The translations under genes were made by a program, and so were the position numbers. Below the pieces are notes generated by a model, which was given only the letters and a program-made list of their open reading frames with translations, searched no databases and was not told where the DNA came from. This document shows positions 19,000 to 27,094 of a stretch of 64,000 nucleotides of DNA, piece by piece. The number at the start of each line of letters is the position of its first letter. The first letter of the stretch is position 1. The stretch comes from Novosphingobium sp. Chol11 (GTDB lineage Bacteria; Pseudomonadota; Alphaproteobacteria; Sphingomonadales; Sphingomonadaceae). The DNA lies in NCBI RefSeq assembly GCF_945870625.1, contig NZ_CAMBTS010000003.1, positions 1 through 64,000 on the forward strand, written 5' to 3'.

Positions 19000-19095
19000 A
19001 AGCCCGCAGCAGGCGAACCATCAAAATCATGCTCGCCCCAAGCCAGACTATCACTGCGCGGGCACTACGCGGGCGTTTGCCCGGTGTCCTGCTGT

Positions 19096-20415
19096 TTAGC
19101 CCGGCTTGGCAACCTGCGCCGGTTCGATTGCGCTGCCCTGCGTGACACCCGGCGCGGTTTCAGGAATGTACCACAGCACCGGCAGGATCGCCGCCGCCAC
19201 CACCGCGATCATCGCGCCGGGGGCCAGCGGCCAGCCGGTCGCACCGATCAGCGCTTGCGCCGCCCACGGCGTAATCCCGCCAAACAGCGCGGTCGCGCTG
19301 GTCACGCCAAAGGCAAGGCCGGTCAGCCGCGCCTCGCCCGACAGCAGCTCGGCCGTGGCCACCGCGCCCACCGCACTCACCGCGCCGCCCAGAAACGCCA
19401 AGAGCAGCGCGCCGCCAAGCGCCGCCCAGAAGCCGCCGCCCGCCATCATGGAAAACAGCGTGATTGGCAAAATCGCACCCGCCACCGCCACCGCGATCAG
19501 CACCGGCCGCCGCCCGATGCGATCCGTCAGCATGCCCACCAGCGGCGTTATCGCGATTACCGCCAGCGCAGCCAGGGTCGAGAGCCACAGCGACATCCCC
19601 TCGCTCATAGCACCCACCGAGGTCAGAAACGTGGGCACATAGCCGATGCCGACGTAATAGGTGATCGAACCAAGCGCGGAGATCGAAAAGCCGCGCGCGA
19701 TGCCGAGGCGCTGCTGGGTCAGCGCATGATGCAGCGGCCGCTTGGGCACCGTGCCGCTCGCGCGCTGGCGCTCGTATTCGGGCGATTCCTCCATGTTCGC
19801 GCGCGCGGCCAGTACTGCCCCGGCCAGCAAAGCGCCCACAATGAACGGAATGCGCCAGCCCCATGTATCGAGCGCGGGCGGCGGCACCAGCGCCACGGTC
19901 AGCGCTGCCACACCCACGGCCATCAGCGCGCCCACTTCGCTTGCAGCGGCCGCGCAACTGGTGATCAGCCCGCGCCGCTTGGGCGGTGCGCCTTCGAGCA
20001 GATAAGCCACCACGCCGGTATACTCGCCGCCCACTGCAAAGGCCATCGCGCAGCGCAGCAACAGCAGCAGCCACCCCGCCGCAGATCCGATTACGGCATA
20101 AGTGGGCAACAGCGCGGTTATCAGCATTGCCGTGCTCATCACCGCCATCGAGAGCAGCATCGCCTTGCGCCGCCCATGCCGGTCGCCATAATGGCCCAGC
20201 ACCACCGCGCCGAGCGGGCGCAGCAGATAGGCGATTGCAAACCCGGCCAGCACTGCCGCAACCGACCCCGTGCCGCCGCCAAACATCACCCGCGATAAGA
20301 CCGTGGCGACATACAGATACAGCGTGAAATCGTACCACTCCACCGCTGTCGACGCCGCCGCGATGACCATCGAGCGGCGCGAAATCGGCCGATGAAGGCC
20401 TGCGTCATGATCCAT
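19096..20415 (-). CDS. MFS transporter, metabolite:H+ symporter (MHS) type
   Basis: Twelve-helix inner-membrane carrier of about 439 residues. The N-terminal segment AAASTAVEWYDFTLYLYVATVLSRVMF and the cytoplasmic loop GHYGDRHGRRKAM between helices 2 and 3 are typical of MHS members (proline/betaine, shikimate, citrate and related carriers). A second loop DRIGRRPVL follows helix 8. The start at 20415 is chosen because it precedes the first helix by a short hydrophilic stretch. Substrate unknown. It is upstream of the cys genes on the same strand with a gap of about 96 bp, and divergent from the TlpA gene. Confidence 0.88.
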   Translation of the reverse strand: MDHDAGLHRPISRRSMVIAAASTAVEWYDFTLYLYVATVLSRVMFGGGTGSVAAVLAGFAIAYLLRPLGAVVLGHYGDRHGRRKAMLLSMAVMSTAMLITALLPTYAVIGSAAGWLLLLLRCAMAFAVGGEYTGVVAYLLEGAPPKRRGLITSCAAAASEVGALMAVGVAALTVALVPPPALDTWGWRIPFIVGALLAGAVLAARANMEESPEYERQRASGTVPKRPLHHALTQQRLGIARGFSISALGSITYYVGIGYVPTFLTSVGAMSEGMSLWLSTLAALAVIAITPLVGMLTDRIGRRPVLIAVAVAGAILPITLFSMMAGGGFWAALGGALLLAFLGGAVSAVGAVATAELLSGEARLTGLAFGVTSATALFGGITPWAAQALIGATGWPLAPGAMIAVVAAAILPVLWYIPETAPGVTQGSAIEPAQVAKPG

Positions 20416-20518
20416 GTGGCTTCGATCCATCCGGCAATGTGCCCGGCGCCATCGCGCCCGCAAAGCACCAGCATAGCGTCTTGTCGCGCGTTGGCCAGCC
20501 TCTCTGGTTCGGTTGTAT

Positions 20519-20558
20519 TGGCGCTAATTCAGGCTTCCCTTGCACTGGATTAGCGCTA
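20519..20558. promoter_or_regulatory. inverted repeat upstream of the TlpA-like gene
   Basis: GCGCTAAT (20521-20528) is repeated in reverse complement at 20549-20556, and the match extends to 10 of 12 on each side. It lies 28 bp before the start codon at 20586. It could be an operator or a leader hairpin; nothing else identifies it. Confidence 0.35.
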
Positions 20559-20585
20559 CGTTCGGTGAACTTGGGGGAGTCGGCG

Positions 20586-21122
20586 ATGCACAAGGCATTC
20601 ATGCGCGGGGCAAGATTCTCGGTACTGCTGATCGCCGCTGCCGCCACGATGGGCGCGGCCAAGCCGGTGATTGGCGAGCCTGCGCCGCCGCTGCAAATGA
20701 CCATGATCGATGGCACAAAAGTCACACTGGAGCAGCTGCGCGGGCAAGTCGTGCTGATCAATTTCTGGGCAACGTGGTGCGGCCCCTGCAAGCGAGAGCT
20801 TCCTATCCTGGATGCATATTATGAGCTGCAACGCAAATATGGCTTGCGCGTCTTCACCATCACCACCGAAGGATCGGTCCCGATCAGCCAGCTGAAGAAG
20901 CTCTTCGCGGCCATGCATATTACACCGATCCGGTCGCTCAAGGGCAAATATGCGCCCATTAACGGAGCCATTCCAACCAACTTCATCATCGATCGGTCGG
21001 GTCGCCTCCGCTATGCGCAGGCCAATGCTTTTGAACTCGATGATCTGAATCGCGAATTGGTTCCGCTCTTGAGAGAGAGGCCACCTGCCGATGCGGCGAT
21101 GCCGGAGCTGAGCACGCTTTGA
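20586..21122 (+). CDS. TlpA-like thioredoxin-fold protein disulfide reductase, exported or membrane-anchored
   Basis: Thioredoxin-fold protein of 178 residues with the redox motif WATWCGPCKRE and the cis-proline segment GAIPTNFIIDRSG. The N-terminus (about residues 7-24) is a hydrophobic signal or anchor sequence, so the domain faces the periplasm. Proteins of this group reduce disulfides, for example in cytochrome c maturation. The ATG at 20586 follows a GGGGGAG ribosome site. No cytochrome maturation genes are adjacent. Convergent with hpnL. Confidence 0.87.
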   Translation: MHKAFMRGARFSVLLIAAAATMGAAKPVIGEPAPPLQMTMIDGTKVTLEQLRGQVVLINFWATWCGPCKRELPILDAYYELQRKYGLRVFTITTEGSVPISQLKKLFAAMHITPIRSLKGKYAPINGAIPTNFIIDRSGRLRYAQANAFELDDLNRELVPLLRERPPADAAMPELSTL

Positions 21123-21137
21123 TCGCTGCCGCGATCA
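21120..21137. terminator. short hairpin between convergent tlpA-like gene and hpnL
   Basis: TGATCGC and GCGATCA form a perfect 7-bp stem around a 4-base loop, starting at the TGA stop of the upstream gene and lying within the 28-bp convergent gap. No T run is present, so termination efficiency is doubtful. Confidence 0.35.
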
Positions 21138-21150
21138 TAGCTAGGCCACC

Positions 21151-22137
21151 CTATCCCTTAATCACCGCGCGCGCCTCGCCCACTTGCCAGATCAGCATGG
21201 CCGGGATGCCCACCGCCAGATCGCGGGCGCGCTTGGCCAGCGACAGCGCCAGCGCGGCTTCGGCGGGCAGGCCAAACAGTGGCCCGATCAGCACATAAGC
21301 CCCTTCCTGAACGCCGATGCCACCGGGGATCAGGAATGCAGCGGTGCGCAGCGTGAAAATCAAGCTTTCGATGATAATCACGTTTTCGAGCGGCACCGGC
21401 TGGCCAATCGCGCGCAAGGCGATGACCGCCCCTGCTCCGCTGGCCACCCACGCCAGCAGATGCAGCAGGAAACAGCCGATCAGCCGCAGCCGCTGCTGAT
21501 AGATCGCCGCCAGCCGCGTCCGCACATCCTCCAGCGCCGCCGCCGATCCGGGCAGCAACGTTCCACCGATGCGCCCGGCAAAGGCCAGCATCGGTGCCTG
21601 CGCAAAGGCAAATACGAGGATTACCGCCACACTCGCTCCAAATCCGGTCAGCGCCAGCCCGAACAGCGGCATCCCCCCCGATTCCTGGTTGGGCACTTTG
21701 CCCAGCACCAATGCCAGCGCGACCAGCCCAAACAAAGTATAGACCAGCTGCGCCACCAGTTCGGCGGTCTGATCGGCGATGATCGAAGCATAGGCGACCG
21801 GCTGCGCAACACCGCGCGCGATCAACACCCGCAGCGCCACGACAATCCCGCCAAATTGCGAGAACGGCAGCACATCGGTCGCCGCCTCGCGCATGGTGCG
21901 CGCCCACACATAAGTGAACCGCGATTCGCCCGGCGTCAGCAATTGCCAGCCAAGCCCCAGAAAGGTGAGGATGACCAAGGTCCAGCTGGCATAGACCGCA
22001 AAGCGCACCAGCCCGATCCGGCCCAGAATGCCAAAAACCGCATCGAACCCGACCGATGCGATCAATGCCAATGTGATCGCCAGCCCGATCACGGTCGCTG
22101 CAATCGCGCCGACCACGGCCCACTGCTTACGGCTCAT
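21151..22137 (-). CDS. hpnL: hopanoid-associated integral membrane protein HpnL
   Basis: Polytopic inner-membrane protein of about 328 residues of the lysylphosphatidylglycerol-synthase-TM/UPF0104 type, the family containing HpnL. It shows about seven hydrophobic segments, with PGGIGVQEGAYVLIG near the C-terminus, the conserved feature of this family, and REAATDVLPFSQFGGIV in the middle. The function of HpnL in hopanoid metabolism is not established. The start at 22137 was chosen because it directly precedes the first helix; it lies inside a 15-bp hairpin (22135-22170). It follows hpnJ on the same strand after about 80 bp, as in other hpnI-hpnJ-hpnL groups. Confidence 0.85.
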   Translation of the reverse strand: MSRKQWAVVGAIAATVIGLAITLALIASVGFDAVFGILGRIGLVRFAVYASWTLVILTFLGLGWQLLTPGESRFTYVWARTMREAATDVLPFSQFGGIVVALRVLIARGVAQPVAYASIIADQTAELVAQLVYTLFGLVALALVLGKVPNQESGGMPLFGLALTGFGASVAVILVFAFAQAPMLAFAGRIGGTLLPGSAAALEDVRTRLAAIYQQRLRLIGCFLLHLLAWVASGAGAVIALRAIGQPVPLENVIIIESLIFTLRTAAFLIPGGIGVQEGAYVLIGPLFGLPAEAALALSLAKRARDLAVGIPAMLIWQVGEARAVIKG

Positions 22138-22170
22138 GACCCGCACGCGATCATACGCGTGCGGGTCATG
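22135..22170 (-). promoter_or_regulatory. perfect 15-bp hairpin enclosing the hpnL start codon
   Basis: The arms 22135-22149 and 22156-22170 are perfect reverse complements, separated by six bases. In the hpnL transcript the second arm contains the ATG at 22137-22135, so the start codon would be base-paired. No T run follows, so it is not a typical terminator. Two imperfect 18-bp direct repeats (22160-22177 and 22192-22209, 17 of 18 identical) overlap and flank it. Confidence 0.6.
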
Positions 22171-22216
22171 CCGCGCGAACATTCGTTGGCCTGCGCGTCA
22201 TGCCGCGCGGCAGATC

Positions 22217-23638
22217 TCAGGCGGCAAGCTTGCGGTCTCGCAGGAAGCGGAAGAATTCCACGCCTTCGCGCAAGCGGCGCTTCAGCATGTCGCTATCCGT
22301 CATCATTTCGCCGACGATCCCGGCGATCTTGCTCGGACGGAAATAGAACTTCTTGTAGAACATCTCGACCGCATCGAAGATTTCCGAGGCGGGCAGATGC
22401 TCGTAAGATAGCTGCGCAATCTGGTTGCCATCGTCATTCAGCAAGTCACGCTCGGCGGCAAACCAGCCGTTCACGGTCGCCTGATTGTGCAGGAAGGTGC
22501 CGGGATAGGGCGCGGCGAGAGACACCTGGATGGTGTGCGGATTGACCTCCTTGGCAAAGGCCAGGGTTTCCATGATCGTTTCGCGCGTTTCGCCGGGCAG
22601 GCCCAGAATGAACGTGCCGTGGACCTTGATCCCCAGCGTCTTGCAATCCTTGGCGAACTGGCGCGCAACTTCGACGCGCAGACCCTTTTTGATGTTGTGC
22701 AGGATCTGCTGGTTGCCGCTTTCAAAGCCCACGAGGAGCACGCGCAACCCGTTGTCCTTCATCACTTTCAACGTCTTATACGGGACATTGGCCTTGGCGT
22801 TGCAAGACCAGACCACGCCCAGCTTGCCCAGCTCGACCGCCAGCGCTTCGGTACGCGGCAGATTGTCGGTAAGCGTATCGTCGTCGAAGAAAATCTCCTT
22901 CGATTGCGGGAACGCCTGCATCACGTATTTCACTTCCTCGATCACATGGCCGATCGAGCGGACGCGGTAATTGTGCCCGCCCACGGTCTGCGGCCAGAGG
23001 CAGAAAGTGCAGCGCGATTTGCATCCGCGCCCGGTGTAAAAGCTGATGTAGGGGTGCAGCAGATAGCCGCCGTAGTACTTCTGGATATCCAGATCGCGCT
23101 TGTACACCGGGGTCACGAACGGCAGCAGATCCATATCGGTGACGATGGCGCGGTCCTGATTGTGGACGATCACACCCTCGCTGTTGCGATAGCTGATGCC
23201 ATCGATCCCGGCCCAGTTGTGCCCGTCGGCGATGTCCTTGATCGTGAAATCGAACTCGTTGCGCGCCACGAAATCGATCGCAGAAGAAGCCTTGAGGCTG
23301 CCCTCGGCATCGACCGCAACTTTGGCGCCGATCATCCCGATCTTGAGCGAGGGGTTCAGCGCTTTCAGCAATTCGGCGGTGCGCACGTCCTGATTGAACG
23401 AAGGCGTGGAAGTGTGCAGCACGACCAGATCGCGCTGGTGCGCCTCATGGCTGATATCGTCAAAGCTCAGGTCGTGGGCGGGCGCGTCGATCAGCTTGGA
23501 GCCTTCGATGAGCGCAGCGGGCTGTGCCAGCCAGGTGGGATACCAGAACGATTTGACCTCGCGCTTCATCTGATAGCGCGCACCTGCACCGCCATCGTAG
23601 CCATCGAAAGACGGACCCTGGAGAAACAAGGAACGCAT
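22217..23638 (-). CDS. hpnJ: hopanoid biosynthesis B12-binding radical SAM protein HpnJ
   Basis: Radical SAM enzyme of 473 residues. In characterised bacteria HpnJ converts the glucosamine head group of bacteriohopanetetrol (BHT) to the cyclitol ether. The N-terminal third (LHTSTPSFNQD, MIGAKVAVD) is the cobalamin-binding-like domain. The 4Fe-4S cluster motif is GRGCKSRCTFC near residue 207, followed by FDDDTLTDN, VGFESGNQQIL and FILGLPGETRETI. The family-typical N-terminus MRSLFLQGPSFDGYDGGAG supports the start. It lies 25 bp after hpnI on the same strand; hpnK, encoding the deacetylase acting between HpnI and HpnJ, is not between them. Confidence 0.93.
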   Translation of the reverse strand: MRSLFLQGPSFDGYDGGAGARYQMKREVKSFWYPTWLAQPAALIEGSKLIDAPAHDLSFDDISHEAHQRDLVVLHTSTPSFNQDVRTAELLKALNPSLKIGMIGAKVAVDAEGSLKASSAIDFVARNEFDFTIKDIADGHNWAGIDGISYRNSEGVIVHNQDRAIVTDMDLLPFVTPVYKRDLDIQKYYGGYLLHPYISFYTGRGCKSRCTFCLWPQTVGGHNYRVRSIGHVIEEVKYVMQAFPQSKEIFFDDDTLTDNLPRTEALAVELGKLGVVWSCNAKANVPYKTLKVMKDNGLRVLLVGFESGNQQILHNIKKGLRVEVARQFAKDCKTLGIKVHGTFILGLPGETRETIMETLAFAKEVNPHTIQVSLAAPYPGTFLHNQATVNGWFAAERDLLNDDGNQIAQLSYEHLPASEIFDAVEMFYKKFYFRPSKIAGIVGEMMTDSDMLKRRLREGVEFFRFLRDRKLAA

Positions 23639-23663
23639 GCTCTTAAATCCTTAATCTGGTGCC

Positions 23664-24803
23664 TTAATCCGCGGCAATCCGGCCATCGCGCGCGACCTTG
23701 AATCGCGCGCCTCGCCATTCCACCCGATTACCAAAAAATGTCGTCAGGTAAACATAGAATGACACAATGTCGCGCGCGGGCAGCAGCCATTTGGGGCCGC
23801 TGGATTGGCCCGCCGCGCGGTCGACCCGCACCGCCAGCGTGAACCGCGCCGCCAGCGCTGCACCGACCGCCGACAGCGCAAACCAGCCCCCGCCGGTCAT
23901 CGCCGCGCCGATCAGCGCCAGCGGCAGGCAATGCGTCACCCCGCTGCCAATGAACCCCGCCCGGTCGATGCCATAGATCGTCCGCGTCCAGCGCAGCTCA
24001 TGGCGAATCAGCGTGCCCAGCGTCTCCTCGGCGCAGCAATGGATGATCGCGAGCGGCGGGACGACCGTGTGCAGGCCCAGCGCGCGCACCGCGCGGCCCA
24101 TCTCGTAATCATCGGCCAGCACATCGCAAAACCGGGCAAAGCCGCCAATCGCCTCCAGCACCTCGCGCCGCAGAGCCATCGTGGGCCCAAGCGCAGGCTG
24201 CCCCAGCCCGGTGGCGCAGGCCACGGCAACGCTGGGCATGAAGCGATAGGCAATGTCCATCGCCCCCAGCACCGACCACCATCCGGCATCGCCGCGCCCG
24301 ATATGAAAGCAGCTGGCAAGGCCGATCTCAGGATCGTTCGTGGCCGCCGCCAGCCGGTTCAGCGAGCCGGGCGGCAGCGCCACGTCGCTATCGCTGATCA
24401 CCACCAGCGGATGCGCGATCCGCGAGGCCATGTTGATCAGATTGGAGACCTTGTTGTTGCTGCCCCGGCGCGCGGGATCGATCACCAGCGCGATATTTGC
24501 AGCAGGATAACGCGCCATCAGCGCTTCAACCACCGCAATCGCCGGATCATCGCCATCGCGCAGGCCAAAGATGATCTGCAGCGGCGCGCCATAGTCCTGA
24601 CGCAGCAAAGTATCGAGGTTGGCGAGCAACTGCGGCTCGGTCCCGTGCAGCGGCTTGAGCACAGTCATCGGCAAAACAGCCTGGCCCGGACCCACCGGCG
24701 ACGGGGCATAGCGCCCGACCAAAAAGGTGGCCGCAATGGTATAGCCGATCCCGGCCAGCGCCAGTCCGTTGATGACCCAGCCCGCCAAGTCCGCGACAGT
24801 CAC
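23664..24803 (-). CDS. hpnI: hopanoid biosynthesis glycosyltransferase HpnI
   Basis: GT2-type, ceramide-glucosyltransferase-like membrane enzyme that adds N-acetylglucosamine to BHT. Motifs: VLKPLHGTEPQL, FGLRDGDDPAI, VISDSDV (DxD-like metal site), ADDYEMGRAVRALG and RHELRWTRTIYGIDRAG (QxxRW-like). A hydrophobic segment near the N-terminus and others at the C-terminus anchor it. Start is uncertain: GTG at 24803 gives 379 residues, the usual family size, and begins just before the first helix. An ATG at 24917 would add 38 residues without family resemblance and reach to within 43 bp of the divergent hpnA start. Confidence 0.9.
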   Translation of the reverse strand: MTVADLAGWVINGLALAGIGYTIAATFLVGRYAPSPVGPGQAVLPMTVLKPLHGTEPQLLANLDTLLRQDYGAPLQIIFGLRDGDDPAIAVVEALMARYPAANIALVIDPARRGSNNKVSNLINMASRIAHPLVVISDSDVALPPGSLNRLAAATNDPEIGLASCFHIGRGDAGWWSVLGAMDIAYRFMPSVAVACATGLGQPALGPTMALRREVLEAIGGFARFCDVLADDYEMGRAVRALGLHTVVPPLAIIHCCAEETLGTLIRHELRWTRTIYGIDRAGFIGSGVTHCLPLALIGAAMTGGGWFALSAVGAALAARFTLAVRVDRAAGQSSGPKWLLPARDIVSFYVYLTTFFGNRVEWRGARFKVARDGRIAAD

Positions 24804-24959
24804 GATCTGTGAAAAACTCCGTGTTGCGCTTGGGTGCCCCTGCCCGTAATCGGTCAAGCCAAGATAGACTGGGTCTTCGCGGCTTCCATCCCACGCGGAT
24901 TTGGCCAAGTCCATCATTTGCGCTGAAAAAGCGGGGGGCACCGCAAAAAGGGGATTGCG

Positions 24960-25961
24960 TTGGGTACGCGGGGGGATTTCGTGTTTGTGACTGGCGCGAC
25001 CGGCTTTGTCGGGGCCGCTGTCGCCCGCGCGCTGGTCGCGCGGGGCGAACGCGTGCGGGTGCTGGCGCGGGCCGCGAGCGACCGCAGCAACCTCATCGGG
25101 CTCGATGCCGAAGTCGTGATCGGCGATCTGCGCGATCCGGCCTCGATCACCGCCGCCGTGGCCGGCGCGCGGAGCGTATTCCATGTCGCGGCGGATTACC
25201 GGCTGTGGGTGGCCGATCCCGCGCAATTGATCCGCGATAATGTCGAAACCACGCGCACGATCATGGCGGCGGCGCTTGCGGGCGGTGCCGAACGGATCGT
25301 CTATACCAGCAGCGTGGCCACGCTGCTGCCCGATCCCGCCGGTCCCGCCGATGAAACGCGCGCTGGGTCGATGGAATCCACCGTCGGCGCATACAAGCAA
25401 TCGAAAGTGGCGGCCGAGCGGCTGGTCGAGGCGATGGTGAGCGAACAGGGCCTCCCCGCCGTGATCGTCAATCCCTCCACTCCGATCGGCCCGCGCGACG
25501 TCAAGCCCACGCCGACCGGGCGGATCATTGTGGAGGCGATGGCGGGCCGGATGCCGGCCTATGTTGAATGCGGGCTCAATCTGGTCCATGTCGATGATGT
25601 CGCCGCCGGGCATCTCGCCGCGCACGATCATGGCCGGATCGGCGAGCGCTATATTCTCGGCGGGCAGGATGTCGCGCTGGGCGAAATGCTTGCCGAAATC
25701 GCGCGGCTATGCGGGCGCAAACCGCCTACCGTGCGCATCCCGCGCGGCCCATTGTTTCCCTTTGCGCATATCAACGAAATGATGGCGCGGATGCTGGGCT
25801 ATGCGCCGTTCCTCACCGTCGATTCGCTGCGCATGGCGAAGTACAACATGTTCTACACCTCGGCCAAGGCAGAGGCCGAACTGGGTTATCGCGCGCGTCC
25901 CTTTGCTGAGGGACTGGCCGATGCAGCGGCGTGGTTTGCCGAGCGGCGGCGCGCGGCATGA
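24960..25961 (+). CDS. hpnA: hopanoid-associated sugar epimerase HpnA
   Basis: Extended short-chain dehydrogenase (NAD-dependent epimerase) of 333 residues. The Rossmann motif VTGATGFVGAAVARAL is at the very N-terminus, VIGDLRDP follows, and the catalytic pair is AYKQSK near residue 143. VNPSTPIGPRDVKPTPTG is characteristic of HpnA. Its exact reaction in hopanoid assembly is unproven. The start is TTG at 24960 (preceded by GGGGA); GTG at 24981, preceded by GGGGGGA, is an equally good choice. It opens the hpnA-B-C-D block, in which each gene overlaps the next by ATGA, and is divergent from hpnI. Confidence 0.92.
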   Translation: MGTRGDFVFVTGATGFVGAAVARALVARGERVRVLARAASDRSNLIGLDAEVVIGDLRDPASITAAVAGARSVFHVAADYRLWVADPAQLIRDNVETTRTIMAAALAGGAERIVYTSSVATLLPDPAGPADETRAGSMESTVGAYKQSKVAAERLVEAMVSEQGLPAVIVNPSTPIGPRDVKPTPTGRIIVEAMAGRMPAYVECGLNLVHVDDVAAGHLAAHDHGRIGERYILGGQDVALGEMLAEIARLCGRKPPTVRIPRGPLFPFAHINEMMARMLGYAPFLTVDSLRMAKYNMFYTSAKAEAELGYRARPFAEGLADAAAWFAERRRAA

Positions 25962-27094
25962 TCTGGGCTTGGGTCGCGGGCGCATCGCTGCTCATCTGGC
26001 TTGGCCTGCTCATCGCGCGCGATGGCTTCTGGCTCACGCGCGAGCGGGATACGCACGGTATCTTGCCGCAGCCAGCGGCATGGCCGCCGGTCACTGCGGT
26101 TGTTCCTGCGCGCGATGAAGCCGATGTGATTGCCGCCACCATCGCCAGCCTGATCGCCCAGGATTATCCCGGCGCGTTCAAGATCATTCTGGTTGACGAT
26201 TCCAGCACCGACGGCACCGCAGAGGCCGCCCGCCGCGCCGCCGGAGCAAGCGAGCGGCTCACGATCCTGAGCGCCGCGCCGCTGGCACCGGGCTGGACCG
26301 GAAAGCTCTGGGCCGTATCGCAAGGGATCGCCGCAGCAGGAACCATCCCGCGCTATCTCCTGCTCACCGATGCCGATATCGCGCACGATGCCGATAGCGT
26401 GCGCATGCTCGTCATGCGCGCCGAAGCGGGCGGCCTCAAGCTGGTCTCGCTGATGGCCAAGCTGCGCTGCATCAGCTTTGCCGAGCGCGCCTTGATCCCG
26501 GCCTTTGTGTTCTTTTTTCAGCTGCTTTACCCCTTCGCACAGGTCAATCGCCCGCGCGGCCCCGGCGCGGCGGCGGGCGGCTGCATGCTGGTGGACCGCG
26601 ACACACTGGCGCAGGCCGGGGGCATCGGCGCCATCCGGGGCGCGCTGATCGATGATTGTGCCTTTGGCGCGATGATCAAGCGCCACGGGCCGATCTGGCT
26701 CGGGCTGACAAGCCGCGTGCGCAGCATTCGCCCTTATGATCACTGGCAAACCGTGGCGGCAATGATCTCGCGCTCGGCCTATGCGCAGCTCGCCTATTCG
26801 CCGCTGCTGCTCGCAGGCACGCTCGCGGGCCTCGCGCTGGTCTATGCCGCGCCGCCGCTGCTCGCGCTGTTTGGCAGCGGCACCGCGCGCTGGTTGGCGC
26901 TGGCCGCGTGGCTGCTGATGGCGCTGGCGTTTCAACCGATGCTGCGGTTCTACCAGCGTTCGCCGCTGTGGGGCGCGGCGCTGCCGCTGATCGCGGCGTT
27001 CTATGCCGGATGCACCTGGGCATCGGCATGGCAGCATTGGCGCGGGCGCGGCGGCCTCTGGAAGGGGCGCGTTCAGGCGGCGATCGGCGCATGA
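25958..27094 (+). CDS. hpnB: hopene-associated glycosyltransferase HpnB
   Basis: GT2-family membrane glycosyltransferase of 378 residues. It opens with a transmembrane helix, followed by TAVVPARDEADVIAATI, ILVDDSSTDGTAE, LLTDADIAH (DxD-type) and later hydrophobic C-terminal helices. The AGGCMLVDR segment and the Q-rich loop HWQTVAAMISRSAYAQL match the HpnB type. Acceptor and donor are not established. Its ATG overlaps the hpnA stop (ATGA), and its own stop overlaps hpnC the same way. Confidence 0.92.
   Translation: MIWAWVAGASLLIWLGLLIARDGFWLTRERDTHGILPQPAAWPPVTAVVPARDEADVIAATIASLIAQDYPGAFKIILVDDSSTDGTAEAARRAAGASERLTILSAAPLAPGWTGKLWAVSQGIAAAGTIPRYLLLTDADIAHDADSVRMLVMRAEAGGLKLVSLMAKLRCISFAERALIPAFVFFFQLLYPFAQVNRPRGPGAAAGGCMLVDRDTLAQAGGIGAIRGALIDDCAFGAMIKRHGPIWLGLTSRVRSIRPYDHWQTVAAMISRSAYAQLAYSPLLLAGTLAGLALVYAAPPLLALFGSGTARWLALAAWLLMALAFQPMLRFYQRSPLWGAALPLIAAFYAGCTWASAWQHWRGRGGLWKGRVQAAIGA

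Noticed and set aside
22135-22170. Hairpin before hpnL as a Rho-independent terminator of hpnJ
   Set aside because: No T tract follows in the transcript direction and the hpnL start codon lies within the stem.
24804-24917. Longer HpnI starting at ATG 24917
   Set aside because: The added 38 residues do not resemble the family, and the GTG at 24803 gives the usual length and N-terminal helix. The longer form cannot be excluded.
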